From: a virus
IMG/VR virus record: IMGVR_UViG_3300010938_000317
Coordinates: 1-42,006 of that record
Length of the DNA stretch: 42,006 bases
Strand: one strand, 5' to 3'
In this document: in pieces, positions 6,152 through 12,928 of the stretch
How positions within the stretch are numbered: position 1 is the stretch's first letter
How the letters are laid out: the number at the start of each line of letters is the position of its first letter
Translations under genes and position numbers: made by a program
The notes under the pieces: model-generated
Told to the model about the DNA's origin: nothing
The model's database searches: none
Seen by the model: the letters and a program-made list of their open reading frames with translations, nothing else

Positions 6152-6166
6152 CCATTTATTCGCCTT

Positions 6167-6502
6167 CTACCTGCCCTTTTTTATATGGGCGCTCGCGCCA
6201 GCATCGGCTTGCGCGCTCTCGATGGCTTTCTGCGCACGCTCGGCAGCCTCGCTGCCCGCGAGCTGCCGCCAGAGCGGCACCAGTTCCTGCTTCGGTACCT
6301 CAAGCGTCCGCGCCAGCCGGAACGCCAGCGCCATGCGATTGGTCTCGGCGCTGTAGCGGCCGCTTCCGATGCGCAACAGCTTGATCGCCATGTTGGCTTT
6401 TTCCATCGTGTCGTCGTCCATGTGCCCGCTGAAAATCGCCTCAATGTCGGTCAATCCGCGGCGCGCGATGGCATCCAGTTCGCTCGTCGAGATAATGCTC
6501 AT
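6167..6502 (-). CDS. Small helical protein between effector and CRISPR array
   Basis: A 111-residue protein, predicted almost wholly helical (SELDAIARRGLTDIEAIF, ANMAIKLLRIGSGRYSAET, ALAFRLARTLEVPKQEL, GSEAAERAQKAIESAQA). Its start overlaps the effector stop by ATGA, so the two are made together, and it ends 72 bases before the first repeat. I recognise no family. It does not look like Cas1, Cas2 or Cas4. By position it may assist the effector or guide RNA, or it may be just another small early protein. Confidence 0.7.
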   Translation of the reverse strand: MSIISTSELDAIARRGLTDIEAIFSGHMDDDTMEKANMAIKLLRIGSGRYSAETNRMALAFRLARTLEVPKQELVPLWRQLAGSEAAERAQKAIESAQADAGASAHIKKGR

Positions 6503-7761
6503 CGTTCGGTCTCCTTGATCTGGTGTGTGATCTCTCGCAGGGCTTCCCTGCGCTTCTTGGCCTTGGCTGAGCGGCGGCGGAGCTCACTCTCAGCCGCCCG
6601 CTCGCCGGGCTCAGTGGTCACGTCAGCGCCGGTCGCGACGCTGATGCCATGCTGCTCGGCCTTGTAGGCGAGCAACTGGCGGAACTGCGCAGCAGGCCAC
6701 GTCAAAGCGCCAATCTCGGCGATCTCGATCGTGCCCACAAGCTGCGATCGGCACCACTGCACAATCTCGGCCGTCCAGCGGTGCAGAAAGTCGTTGAGCC
6801 AATCATGCCAGCCGAGGCGCGCGATCGCCTCGCGCTTGCGCCGGGCGTGCCCCTTGCGACGTCCGCATTGCGCCAGCACGCGGCGGCGGATCAGCTCCCA
6901 CTCGTCCGATCGCCGCAGCAAGTGCTGGTAGCGGTCGGTGAAGCATTTGGTTTGCGTTTCGGTGCGCACCAGGAATCTCCCGTCCTGCGTGATCGAGATC
7001 ACGGCTCGGCGCTCTCCCGGCGGAGGCAGCGCTGGCAGCGCCAGCGGGTAGGTGATCCGCACCGTGATGCCGCGCCGCTCGACGTGCACGGTGGCCTTTT
7101 TCATCGAGATTTCCCAGCACAGCATCTTGTCGAGGATCGGCCCTTGCCACTCGTCGCGCGCGGAGCCGCGCTTGACGGGGATCTCGATCCATGAGCCGCG
7201 CGGGTCTTTGTTCGATCGAGCGCGCAACCGCACAACGTACTCGTCGCCGCGCTTCACGAGCTGGACGCCGGAGTCCTCGCGCTTCGCCTTGCCGGTGACG
7301 GACAGAGCAGCATCTGGTCGCCATTCGGGCAGGGGCGCGCCGGCGATGATGCGCTTGCCCTCGCGCGTCCAGACACCCTGCACCTCCATCTCGGCGGCGC
7401 TATAGGCGTCGCCGGAAAGCTCGCCCTTTTCCCGCTGACGCACCTCTTTGCTCGGGGCGGCCTTGTCATCTGGAGCACTCGGAGCCGTCCAGCCGTATGC
7501 CTGCGCCCATTTCGCGCGCAGCATCATGTTGCGGTAGTGGGCTGCTTGCCAGCCCAGATCTCTGAGCTCCTGGTACAGCTCTCGGTGCGAAGGAATGGAC
7601 CAGTCCAGCGCGGCCCGCAGAGCGAGCACGCGCTGGACGATCCTGGGCTCCCTTCCGGGAGCCTCGGCCGATTGTTGCGCTGCCACGTCACACGGCGGGT
7701 GCGAACCGCCTCGCGACATAGTCAGATCATGGTCGACGTTTGGCGCTATCGGCAAAGCCAT
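6499..7761 (-). CDS. Hypercompact TnpB/Cas12-like effector, RuvC probably inactive
   Basis: A 420-residue protein with the layout of TnpB/type V-U effectors. Residues 41-92 are helical (IPSHRELYQELRDLGW); 137-240 are beta-rich, like a wedge/OB domain ending in a KATVHVERRGITVRITY strand; 252-266 (RAVISITQDGRFLVR) is at the RuvC-I position; 294-312 form a basic bridge-helix-like segment; 323-350 include NDFLHRWTAEIVQWC and TIEIAEIGAL, with E349 at the RuvC-II position; 355-375 (FRQLLAYKAEQHGISV) matches the conserved stretch before the target-nucleic-acid finger. T258 stands where Asp is expected. After T382-T383 there are no CxxC pairs and no RuvC-III Asp, so cutting is unlikely. The ATG at 7761 has GGAGGG five bases upstream. 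No TnpA or transposon ends are present. It lies ten bases after a VRR-NUC gene and one small gene before the array. The assignment rests on motif reading alone. Confidence 0.8.
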   Translation of the reverse strand: MALPIAPNVDHDLTMSRGGSHPPCDVAAQQSAEAPGREPRIVQRVLALRAALDWSIPSHRELYQELRDLGWQAAHYRNMMLRAKWAQAYGWTAPSAPDDKAAPSKEVRQREKGELSGDAYSAAEMEVQGVWTREGKRIIAGAPLPEWRPDAALSVTGKAKREDSGVQLVKRGDEYVVRLRARSNKDPRGSWIEIPVKRGSARDEWQGPILDKMLCWEISMKKATVHVERRGITVRITYPLALPALPPPGERRAVISITQDGRFLVRTETQTKCFTDRYQHLLRRSDEWELIRRRVLAQCGRRKGHARRKREAIARLGWHDWLNDFLHRWTAEIVQWCRSQLVGTIEIAEIGALTWPAAQFRQLLAYKAEQHGISVATGADVTTEPGERAAESELRRRSAKAKKRREALREITHQIKETER

Positions 7762-7771
7762 AATTCCCTCC

Positions 7772-8110
7772 TCAATCCTCCCTCATCCACACCATCCCTG
7801 CCGCCACCAGATCCTCGACGCTCGAAGCCACGACCACATTCCAGCCGCGCTTGCGCGCGTCATCGATCCAGATCTGCTGCGAGCGGCGCAGCCGTCCGCC
7901 GGGACGCTTGACCTCGACGTACCAGACATCGCACCCTGGGCCATCGGCGCACTGCCGCACGGCGATGTAGTCCGGCGTACCGATCTCCTCGCGCTTGACG
8001 CGAGCGCGGGGCCCGCGCAGGTCGGCCTCCAGACGGTGGACGCGCCAGCCGTGGAGACGGAGGTAGTCGCAGATCTGCTGGGCGATCTGGTTTTCGGTGG
8101 GGCGCATCAT
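7772..8110 (-). CDS. VRR-NUC domain nuclease
   Basis: A 112-residue protein with the PD-(D/E)xK-type VRR-NUC core: ENQIAQQICDYLRLHGW (E near residue 7), GTPDYIAV (catalytic Asp), then VWYVEVKRPGGRLRRSQQ, where E-V-K supplies the metal-binding Glu and Lys. The length is typical for stand-alone phage VRR-NUC proteins, which are thought to cut branched or damaged DNA during replication and recombination. It starts at an ATG overlapping the previous gene's stop (ATGA). It lies directly upstream of the Cas12-like gene. As the effector itself seems nuclease-dead, a partnership is conceivable, but VRR-NUC genes are common in phages without CRISPR. Confidence 0.85.
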   Translation of the reverse strand: MMRPTENQIAQQICDYLRLHGWRVHRLEADLRGPRARVKREEIGTPDYIAVRQCADGPGCDVWYVEVKRPGGRLRRSQQIWIDDARKRGWNVVVASSVEDLVAAGMVWMRED

Positions 8111-8589
8111 GGCTCCAGCACCTCTCTCGCCTCCGCCAACGCCTCCAGCAGCATGCGCGCTTCGTGTGAGTCGCAGAGCGCTTGGCATGCTGCTTGCCAG
8201 CCGCGCTCGTAGTCCTCCGATGGGCACGGATCGGGTGGAATGAATCCATGCTGCATCAGGCTCACGAGCAGCCCCGCACTCATAATCAGAGGCCGCGGCT
8301 CGTCGATCGATGAGCCGGACGCAATCATGCGCACGGCGTCCAGCGGAAGCGGTCCATCCACGGCTCTTGCCATACGCATCTCCCGCATCAGGGCGCACCA
8401 GCCTTGCGCAAAGTGCCATGAGCTAGGCGGTGCCGGGAGCCCTCTCATGCACAATTCCCTGGCGGCAGCGGACGCCGCGATCACACGAATCAGGCTCAGA
8501 CGCCGGCGCAGCTTGCGCGCCTCGTCTGCGATGGTCGCGGAGGCCTCGGTGTCTTCGCGCTGTCTGATCAGGTCGTCATAGTAATCCAT
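8107..8589 (-). CDS. Hypothetical protein
   Basis: A 160-residue protein starting MDYYDDLIRQREDTEASA; a GAGGAG site seven bases upstream supports the ATG at 8589 over an in-frame TTG at 8604. It is mostly helical with several Cys and Trp residues (CMRGLPAPPSSWHFAQGWCAL; ERGWQAACQALCDSHEARM). No family is recognised. It is translationally coupled to the VRR-NUC gene by an ATGA overlap. Confidence 0.65.
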   Translation of the reverse strand: MDYYDDLIRQREDTEASATIADEARKLRRRLSLIRVIAASAAARELCMRGLPAPPSSWHFAQGWCALMREMRMARAVDGPLPLDAVRMIASGSSIDEPRPLIMSAGLLVSLMQHGFIPPDPCPSEDYERGWQAACQALCDSHEARMLLEALAEAREVLEP

Positions 8590-8600
8590 GTGTGCGCTCC

Positions 8601-8822
8601 TCAATCCTCCAGCTCCTCCTCTGCTTCCCAGATCGCGTGCTGAATCAGCTCCGGCACGGGATCGTCCGCAGAGTACAGGCCAAGGGCCAGCTTGCGCGCC
8701 TCATGCAGCTTGCAAACCAGCTTCTGAATCTGGTCGTAATGCTCTTTCACCCACAGGCGCTGCTCGCGCCTGCGGCGTTCATCATGCATGCCGGCGAGAT
8801 CGGCAGGGTCAGGAAGTGGCAT
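8601..8822 (-). CDS. Small helical hypothetical protein
   Basis: A 73-residue, strongly charged protein (MPLPDPADLAGMHDERRRRE; later DQIQKLVCKLHEARKLALG) ending in an acidic EAEEELED tail. The ATG at 8822 has GGAGGT five to six bases upstream; an in-frame ATG at 8834 would add four residues. It may form a coiled coil. No function is recognised. Confidence 0.6.
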   Translation of the reverse strand: MPLPDPADLAGMHDERRRREQRLWVKEHYDQIQKLVCKLHEARKLALGLYSADDPVPELIQHAIWEAEEELED

Positions 8823-8866
8823 CGTAACCTCCATGGTCTTCCTTCGAGCAACTGATTGCGGTGTTA

Positions 8867-9058
8867 TCAAATCCTGCCATCTATCCGTTCGCCCACCCGC
8901 CAGCGCAGCGCAAACACCCACACTGCCCACGCACGACGCCATCCGTGGCTCTCCAGGAGCCAGGGCCACGGAGTGATGCGCACTAGCGCGCATAGCAGTG
9001 CGTACTGAGCCGATAGCGCCATGCGCATGATGCCTCGCGGCTCCTGTAGCGATGCCAT
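8867..9058 (-). CDS. Small Trp-rich, probably membrane-associated protein
   Basis: A 63-residue protein (MASLQEPRGIMRMALSAQY...) with one hydrophobic stretch around residues 17-30 and many Trp residues toward the end (WPWLLESHGWRRAWAVWVFALRW). Its start overlaps the previous stop by one base (TGATG). No family is recognised. A single membrane segment or membrane-surface helix is likely. Confidence 0.5.
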   Translation of the reverse strand: MASLQEPRGIMRMALSAQYALLCALVRITPWPWLLESHGWRRAWAVWVFALRWRVGERIDGRI

Positions 9059-9330
9059 CACCACCCTCCTCTCCGCGCGATGGCCGCAAGCAGCGTCGCC
9101 GCGATGCTCGCAGCCGCGCACAGCAGCCCGAGGCAGCCCCAGAGACGCCAGCGCCGGGCTTCAGCCCGGGCGAGGCGCTCGCTCGCCGCCAGATCGGCGA
9201 TGTGGTCGTTCAGCGCGATGATGATTTCGTCGTCGCGCGTGAGCGCAGTCTTACGCTTCGGCCGCTCCGGCTCGGCCCAGACGCCGAGAGCGCGGAGACG
9301 CAGGACGTCGGCAGGAGTGAGCTCGATCAT
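9058..9330 (-). CDS. Small protein with C-terminal membrane segment
   Basis: A 90-residue protein: a soluble helical N-terminal half (ELTPADVLRLRALGVWAE; TRDDEIIIALNDHIADLAA) and a hydrophobic C-terminal segment (LWGCLGLLCAAASIAATLLA) followed by RRGGW, i.e. a tail-anchored type with the bulk in the cytoplasm. It starts one base after the upstream stop. No family is recognised. Confidence 0.55.
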   Translation of the reverse strand: MIELTPADVLRLRALGVWAEPERPKRKTALTRDDEIIIALNDHIADLAASERLARAEARRWRLWGCLGLLCAAASIAATLLAAIARRGGW

Positions 9331-9331
9331 T

Positions 9332-9589
9332 TCACCATCTCCTTCTCGCCATTGGGGCGCTGTAGTAGGACACGAAGCGTCCATAGGGATCGACCAGTCC
9401 GACCATGCCCTGCCGCGCCCGAATCCGCTCCCTCTCGTACCGCGCGCGAGCTAGCACATCACCTCGGTAGCGCCAGAGTATGCGGATTCGGCCCCCGGGC
9501 CGCCCGCGCCGGACCACAGTCCATAGCCCATCCATCGGGCAATCAGCGAGAGTGTCTTTGATGTCGGCAACATCGTCAGCTCGTATCAT
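9332..9589 (-). CDS. Hypothetical protein
   Basis: An 85-residue basic protein (MIRADDVADIKDTLADCPMD; later RILWRYRGDVLARARYERER). It overlaps the previous gene's stop by ATGA. Nothing identifies a family. Confidence 0.5.
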   Translation of the reverse strand: MIRADDVADIKDTLADCPMDGLWTVVRRGRPGGRIRILWRYRGDVLARARYERERIRARQGMVGLVDPYGRFVSYYSAPMARRRW

Positions 9590-9825
9590 TCGGTTACCCT
9601 CCCTCGGCCCCGCTCCCGTATGGCCGCTATATGCGGCCGCGGGTCCTCTTGATCACGCATGCATTGCAGGATTTGCTGATAGATCGGATCGTTGCTCGTG
9701 CAATCGCTCATGCCATGCCAGCCAATGGCAGGTCTTGGGCGGAGCCGCTCCCACGTCATGACGACACGCGCTTGCCGCGCGAGTGTGCCTCCACACCAAG
9801 CGCAGAGCGGCAGACGTCGCGCCAT
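9586..9825 (-). CDS. Small CxxC protein
   Basis: A 79-residue protein starting MARRLPLCAWCGGTLARQAR. The CAWCGG knuckle resembles half of a zinc ribbon; no clear second CxxC pair follows (only C42 and C54 are spaced farther). Residues 40-75 are charged and helical. Its ATG overlaps the previous stop (TGATG). Function unknown. Confidence 0.5.
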   Translation of the reverse strand: MARRLPLCAWCGGTLARQARVVMTWERLRPRPAIGWHGMSDCTSNDPIYQQILQCMRDQEDPRPHIAAIRERGRGRVTE

Positions 9826-10049
9826 CACCTCACCTCCGCATACATCGGGACGTGGCTTTCCCGGATCTCCTGCCGCGCCGAGCGGTAGCGGCAAAGAGCG
9901 CTGTCCGCGGCTTGCGCCGCGGCGTAGGAGATCGCCGCGGCGCGGTACAAAGAGTCCACCAGCCGCTCAGCGAGCGAGCGGTGCCGATGGGCGACGTGCA
10001 GGCAAGCGGCGGCTACGAGAGCCGCGCAGGCGAGAGCAAGCTCTGTCAT
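9825..10049 (-). CDS. Small protein with N-terminal membrane helix
   Basis: A 74-residue protein (MTELALACAALVAAACLHVA) with a hydrophobic N-terminal helix, a His/Arg boundary (HRHRS), then an Ala-rich helix (AAISYAAAQAADSALCRYRS). It looks like an anchored cytoplasmic helix of the kind seen in Rz-like or membrane-attached phage proteins, though its early position makes a lysis role unlikely. ATGA overlap with the preceding gene. Confidence 0.5.
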   Translation of the reverse strand: MTELALACAALVAAACLHVAHRHRSLAERLVDSLYRAAAISYAAAQAADSALCRYRSARQEIRESHVPMYAEVR

Positions 10050-10504
10050 GGCTGCCTCCTCATCCATCGCGCCGGCACGCTGCCGTCGGTAGCGGCAAGC
10101 CCATGCCGGCGCAGCGCACGCAGCGCAGCATCTGCCGTAGGCAGCTCCAGCCCGGTGCGCTGAGCGAGATCGCGCACTGTCACGGGCGCATTGGTAAGAG
10201 CATCCCACGCCGCGCGCTGGGCTGTCGCGCGGGGGTCCTGGAGCGGCTTTGGGTAGCCGGATAGGTCGGCGGCAGCGGGAGAGGAGGCGCTGCCGCCTGG
10301 CTTGCGGGAGACCCGCCGATGTCCGGCAGGCCGGTCGTTGGAGCCCTGCGGGCGTCCGGCAGGTAATCGTTCGGCTTCGGCCAGTCGTCGCAACTCCATG
10401 CGGAGACCGTCTTCGAGCGCCTCGGGCTCCTCGCCCAGCAGCCGCGCCAGTGCTGAGATCGGCGCTCCCGAGATCCAGCAGGTGAGCAGATCCTCGCGGG
10501 TCAT
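10046..10504 (-). CDS. Putative helix-turn-helix protein
   Basis: A 152-residue protein. The N-terminal stretch (LLTCWISGAPISALARLLGEEPEAL) and the C-terminal stretch (APVTVRDLAQRTGLELPTAD then AALRALRRHG) both read like helix-turn-helix units, the latter like a winged-helix domain. They are joined by a disordered Gly/Pro/Ser/Arg linker (about residues 45-90). It is probably a DNA-binding early regulator or recombination accessory. ATGA overlap with the gene upstream. Confidence 0.55.
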   Translation of the reverse strand: MTREDLLTCWISGAPISALARLLGEEPEALEDGLRMELRRLAEAERLPAGRPQGSNDRPAGHRRVSRKPGGSASSPAAADLSGYPKPLQDPRATAQRAAWDALTNAPVTVRDLAQRTGLELPTADAALRALRRHGLAATDGSVPARWMRRQP

Positions 10505-10689
10505 AGCTGCTCCTCCAGATCCATCTGCGGATCCTCGCCGCGGATTTTGGCGCAATAGCGGCGCAGGTCGGTCTCGAATTGTTGCTTGGTCTCTCGAAAT
10601 TCCCGCATGGCCTCTGCGCGCCGGCGCTCGAGGTCGGCGAGTGCGGCGATGGTATCTGCTATCGCCAGGGCGTAATCCTCGCGCGTCAT
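10501..10689 (-). CDS. Small coiled-coil protein
   Basis: A 62-residue helical protein (YALAIADTIAALADLERRRA, EAMREFRETKQQFETDLRR), rich in charged heptad-like residues and probably a short coiled coil. It is coupled by ATGA overlaps on both sides in the recombination operon. No function is recognised. Confidence 0.55.
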   Translation of the reverse strand: MTREDYALAIADTIAALADLERRRAEAMREFRETKQQFETDLRRYCAKIRGEDPQMDLEEQL

Positions 10690-10937
10690 TTCTGCTCCTC
10701 CTGTACCTCCCGCACCATGCGCTTTATCATCGAGGTGGCAATCTCATTGATCGCGCTTGCAATATCCGATGCGACCACCATCAGGCGGTCGCTGCTGTAT
10801 GCACCTTCCCGGGCCTGGTCGATGATGTTGTCTAGAAGCAGTGCCAGGTCTTTGATGTGGTTGGCCATGCACTGCAGATGCATAGGCAAGCTCGGCGGCT
10901 TGTTGCTCGCATGGCAATTGGATTGGTCTGTTGTCAT
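10686..10937 (-). CDS. Small helical protein downstream of RecT
   Basis: An 83-residue protein (MHLQCMANHIKDLALLLDNI; later VASDIASAINEIATSMIKRM), all helical, coupled to recT by ATGA. No family is recognised. A role with the recombinase is possible from position only. Confidence 0.55.
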   Translation of the reverse strand: MTTDQSNCHASNKPPSLPMHLQCMANHIKDLALLLDNIIDQAREGAYSSDRLMVVASDIASAINEIATSMIKRMVREVQEEQK

Positions 10938-11821
10938 CGCCGCGCCTCCTCGATGCTGTCCTCGCCTAGCGCCCCGGAGATCAGGTCAGCCTCCGGCGCC
11001 GTCCGCGGAGCAGGCACCTGATCGGTCTGCGGCTCGGCGACCTCGACCTCGATCACATCTCCAGTTGCAAGCGGCGACTCTTGCGGCTCTCCGCGATCGG
11101 CGCGCTCATCCTGCTCGATGGCCTGCGCGAGCTCGATCGAAATTGGAAGGTACTTGAAAAGCCGCCTGATGACAGTTTTGAGCGCCATCGCCTCGTAGTG
11201 CGTCTGCCATGGGCCGCTCGTCGCTGCTTTGCTCTGCGCCCTCACGGCCTCGATCTCGCGACGGGACATCACATCGAACTGAATGCCGCCGTCCTTTAGC
11301 TTGGCCACCGCATAAACGAACCGCAGCTTGTCCGGCTGCGTGCGATTGGGATTGTCGAAGTCCGGGATGTGGCTGAGGTCGCTGTCGAGCCCAAACCGCA
11401 CGTCGAATCGATCGCCCTCGTAGACTGCGCGGGCCTCGATGCTCTGGATCTGCCCCGAGCGGCGAGCCAGATCGATCATGCCGCGGTAGCCGATGATAAA
11501 CTGCACCTCGGTGCGGCCAGCTTTTCGGTTCTCAAACGGGACCAGGTAGGCATGACCCAGGGTCCCTCCTGGCTCAAGCCCGAGTTGGGCGCATGTCATG
11601 ATCGCGCCCAAGAACGACATCAGATCGCACTTGGCGAGCGCCGGCGTGCGGCGCACTTCCGTCAGCGCCACGCGCGCCAGCCTGTCGGCAGTAACGTGCC
11701 GGGGCAACGCGAGCGCCATCTGCTGTTTGATTTTCGGATCGTTGAGCAGCGCCGCAATGTCGTTGGCGCGGCGCTGCTGGACACTGCCGCCAGTGACGGC
11801 GGCCTTCAGTGCTGTGCTCAT
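10934..11821 (-). CDS. recT: RecT-family single-strand annealing protein
   Basis: A 295-residue protein, close to the usual RecT length. The family signature is clear: MTCAQLGLEPGGTLGHAYLV, then EVQFIIGYRGMIDLARRSGQ (about residues 75-125). It anneals single-stranded DNA for recombination-dependent replication and repair, working with a 5'-3' exonuclease. The YqaJ exonuclease gene lies immediately upstream with an ATGA overlap, giving a complete lambda Red-like pair. The acidic, Pro-rich C-terminal tail (residues 235-295) is typical of the family and may contact partner proteins. Confidence 0.93.
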   Translation of the reverse strand: MSTALKAAVTGGSVQQRRANDIAALLNDPKIKQQMALALPRHVTADRLARVALTEVRRTPALAKCDLMSFLGAIMTCAQLGLEPGGTLGHAYLVPFENRKAGRTEVQFIIGYRGMIDLARRSGQIQSIEARAVYEGDRFDVRFGLDSDLSHIPDFDNPNRTQPDKLRFVYAVAKLKDGGIQFDVMSRREIEAVRAQSKAATSGPWQTHYEAMALKTVIRRLFKYLPISIELAQAIEQDERADRGEPQESPLATGDVIEVEVAEPQTDQVPAPRTAPEADLISGALGEDSIEEARR

Positions 11822-12780
11822 TTGGGCTCCTTGAGAACGAACCGGCGTGAGCCGGGCTGTGTTGTGCTGTGCTTCGCGATGATCTCTGCTGGCACATTCG
11901 CCTCGCGGATCACCGCCTCATAGTCAACCTTCTGGCGCGCTGCGCTTGCGCGCCAGGTAGCAATGGGACGGCCTTGCAGCGTGAGCGCGCTGCGCTCGCC
12001 GAGGGCGAGCTTGATGCGCTCCACTGCCGCCTCGTAATCACTCTCGGCCTCTGTGATGCGGGCGCGCGCCTCGCGCGCGGCATTGTAGGCTGCGATCAAC
12101 TGCTCGTCTGCCTCCAGCGATTCTCCATTGTCGCTTGGCCATGCCTGCCCGGCCTCTTTTGCAGTTGTTGGAGGGGGAGGAACGCGCGCCAGAACATGAT
12201 CGCGCCAGAACGTTTCAGCGCGGGCGAACATGGCCGCGATGGTCTCCTCGTCGCGCTCGATTCGCCGCACGACGAGCCGCTGCCCGCCGATGAGTGCGGC
12301 GACGTCACACCACGGCAGCCCGGTCACGCCGAGATACCACATGCACTGGGCCGCGTAGTGCAGAGGAACCGCGTCCGGATCATCGCCGTGGCCCCATTGG
12401 TCGGCGCTGAATGCGTTGACGAGCTTGCATTCGAGGACGCCTTCTGCCCCGCGCAGCTCGCCACTGTGAAGACGCGCGCGCGTACCTGCGGGCACGATCA
12501 CGCGATCGAGCGAGGCGATCGCCCAGTCTCGCCCGGGCGCACGCAGGAGATCGTTGATGCGCTGGACGCGGACGCCAGCGCGCTGCGCGTACTCGCGCGC
12601 GATGGCATCCTCCAATATGATGCCCCAGCGCATCGCCTCGGTCTCGGGCTGGTCTGCGCCCTCTACCTTGTCTTTATAGACGTCGAGCGGCGTACGCCAC
12701 GGGCTGAGACCAAGGATGGGGGCGATGTCCGAGCCGCCGATGCCGGTACGTCTGGCAGCCAGCCATTCTTCGCGCGTCAT
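11818..12780 (-). CDS. YqaJ-family viral recombination exonuclease
   Basis: A 320-residue PD-(D/E)xK nuclease of the lambda-exonuclease/YqaJ family. The N-terminal TGIGGSDIAPILGLSPWRTP motif is diagnostic. Then come MRWGIILEDAIAREYA (catalytic Glu), ASLDRVIV (Asp), GVLECKLVNA (E-x-K) and HYAAQCMWYLGVTGLPWCDV (Gln motif). The C-terminal third is a helical extension. It degrades the 5' strand at double-strand ends and feeds the RecT protein. The ATG at 12780 is chosen by family fit; no good ribosome binding site precedes it, so a leaderless or short-leader mRNA is possible. It is the first gene of the early operon. Confidence 0.92.
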   Translation of the reverse strand: MTREEWLAARRTGIGGSDIAPILGLSPWRTPLDVYKDKVEGADQPETEAMRWGIILEDAIAREYAQRAGVRVQRINDLLRAPGRDWAIASLDRVIVPAGTRARLHSGELRGAEGVLECKLVNAFSADQWGHGDDPDAVPLHYAAQCMWYLGVTGLPWCDVAALIGGQRLVVRRIERDEETIAAMFARAETFWRDHVLARVPPPPTTAKEAGQAWPSDNGESLEADEQLIAAYNAAREARARITEAESDYEAAVERIKLALGERSALTLQGRPIATWRASAARQKVDYEAVIREANVPAEIIAKHSTTQPGSRRFVLKEPK

Positions 12781-12928
12781 GGCATGATGATGCACGCACG
12801 AGCGCCGCGCGGGCAAGAAGAGAGCGGATTAAATTGTCTTAATGAGCGGTAAAGGTGTGAAATGGCGCGAGATGTTGCCAGCAAAGTCGCGCCAGTGTGA
12901 TGAAGTGGTGAGCCATCTATGCGCGGAC
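12781..12928. promoter_or_regulatory. Intergenic control region between tail-fibre and early genes
   Basis: This 148-base gap ends the late block and heads the early block. It holds an imperfect hairpin: TGGCGCGA (12863-12870) pairs with TCGCGCCA (12887-12894), with inner TTGC/GCAA arms. It also has an AT-rich stretch (GACAATTTAAT on the minus strand near 12830) that could be a -10 region for the early operon, although no clear -35 is seen. Three short motifs are shared with the control region at 2955-2989: GTCTTAA, AAAG(G)TGTGAA(A)TGGCG, and TGAAGTGGTGA. Confidence 0.5.

Noticed and set aside
5359-6155. Plus- and minus-strand open frames running through the repeats, with repeated N-S-F-L-like or M-E-C-E peptides
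   Set aside because: They are by-products of the CRISPR repeats (ATGGAGTGCGAG reads MECE); no ribosome binding sites, and the frames follow repeat periodicity.
6499-7761. A transposon-borne TnpB (IS605/IS607 type) rather than a CRISPR effector
   Set aside because: No TnpA gene, no recognisable element ends or omega-RNA position at the 3' end of the gene, and a CRISPR array lies in the same operon. A TldR-like origin remains possible.
11869-12852. 327-codon plus-strand frame opposite the YqaJ exonuclease
   Set aside because: Shadow of the YqaJ gene; composition and motifs support the minus frame only.
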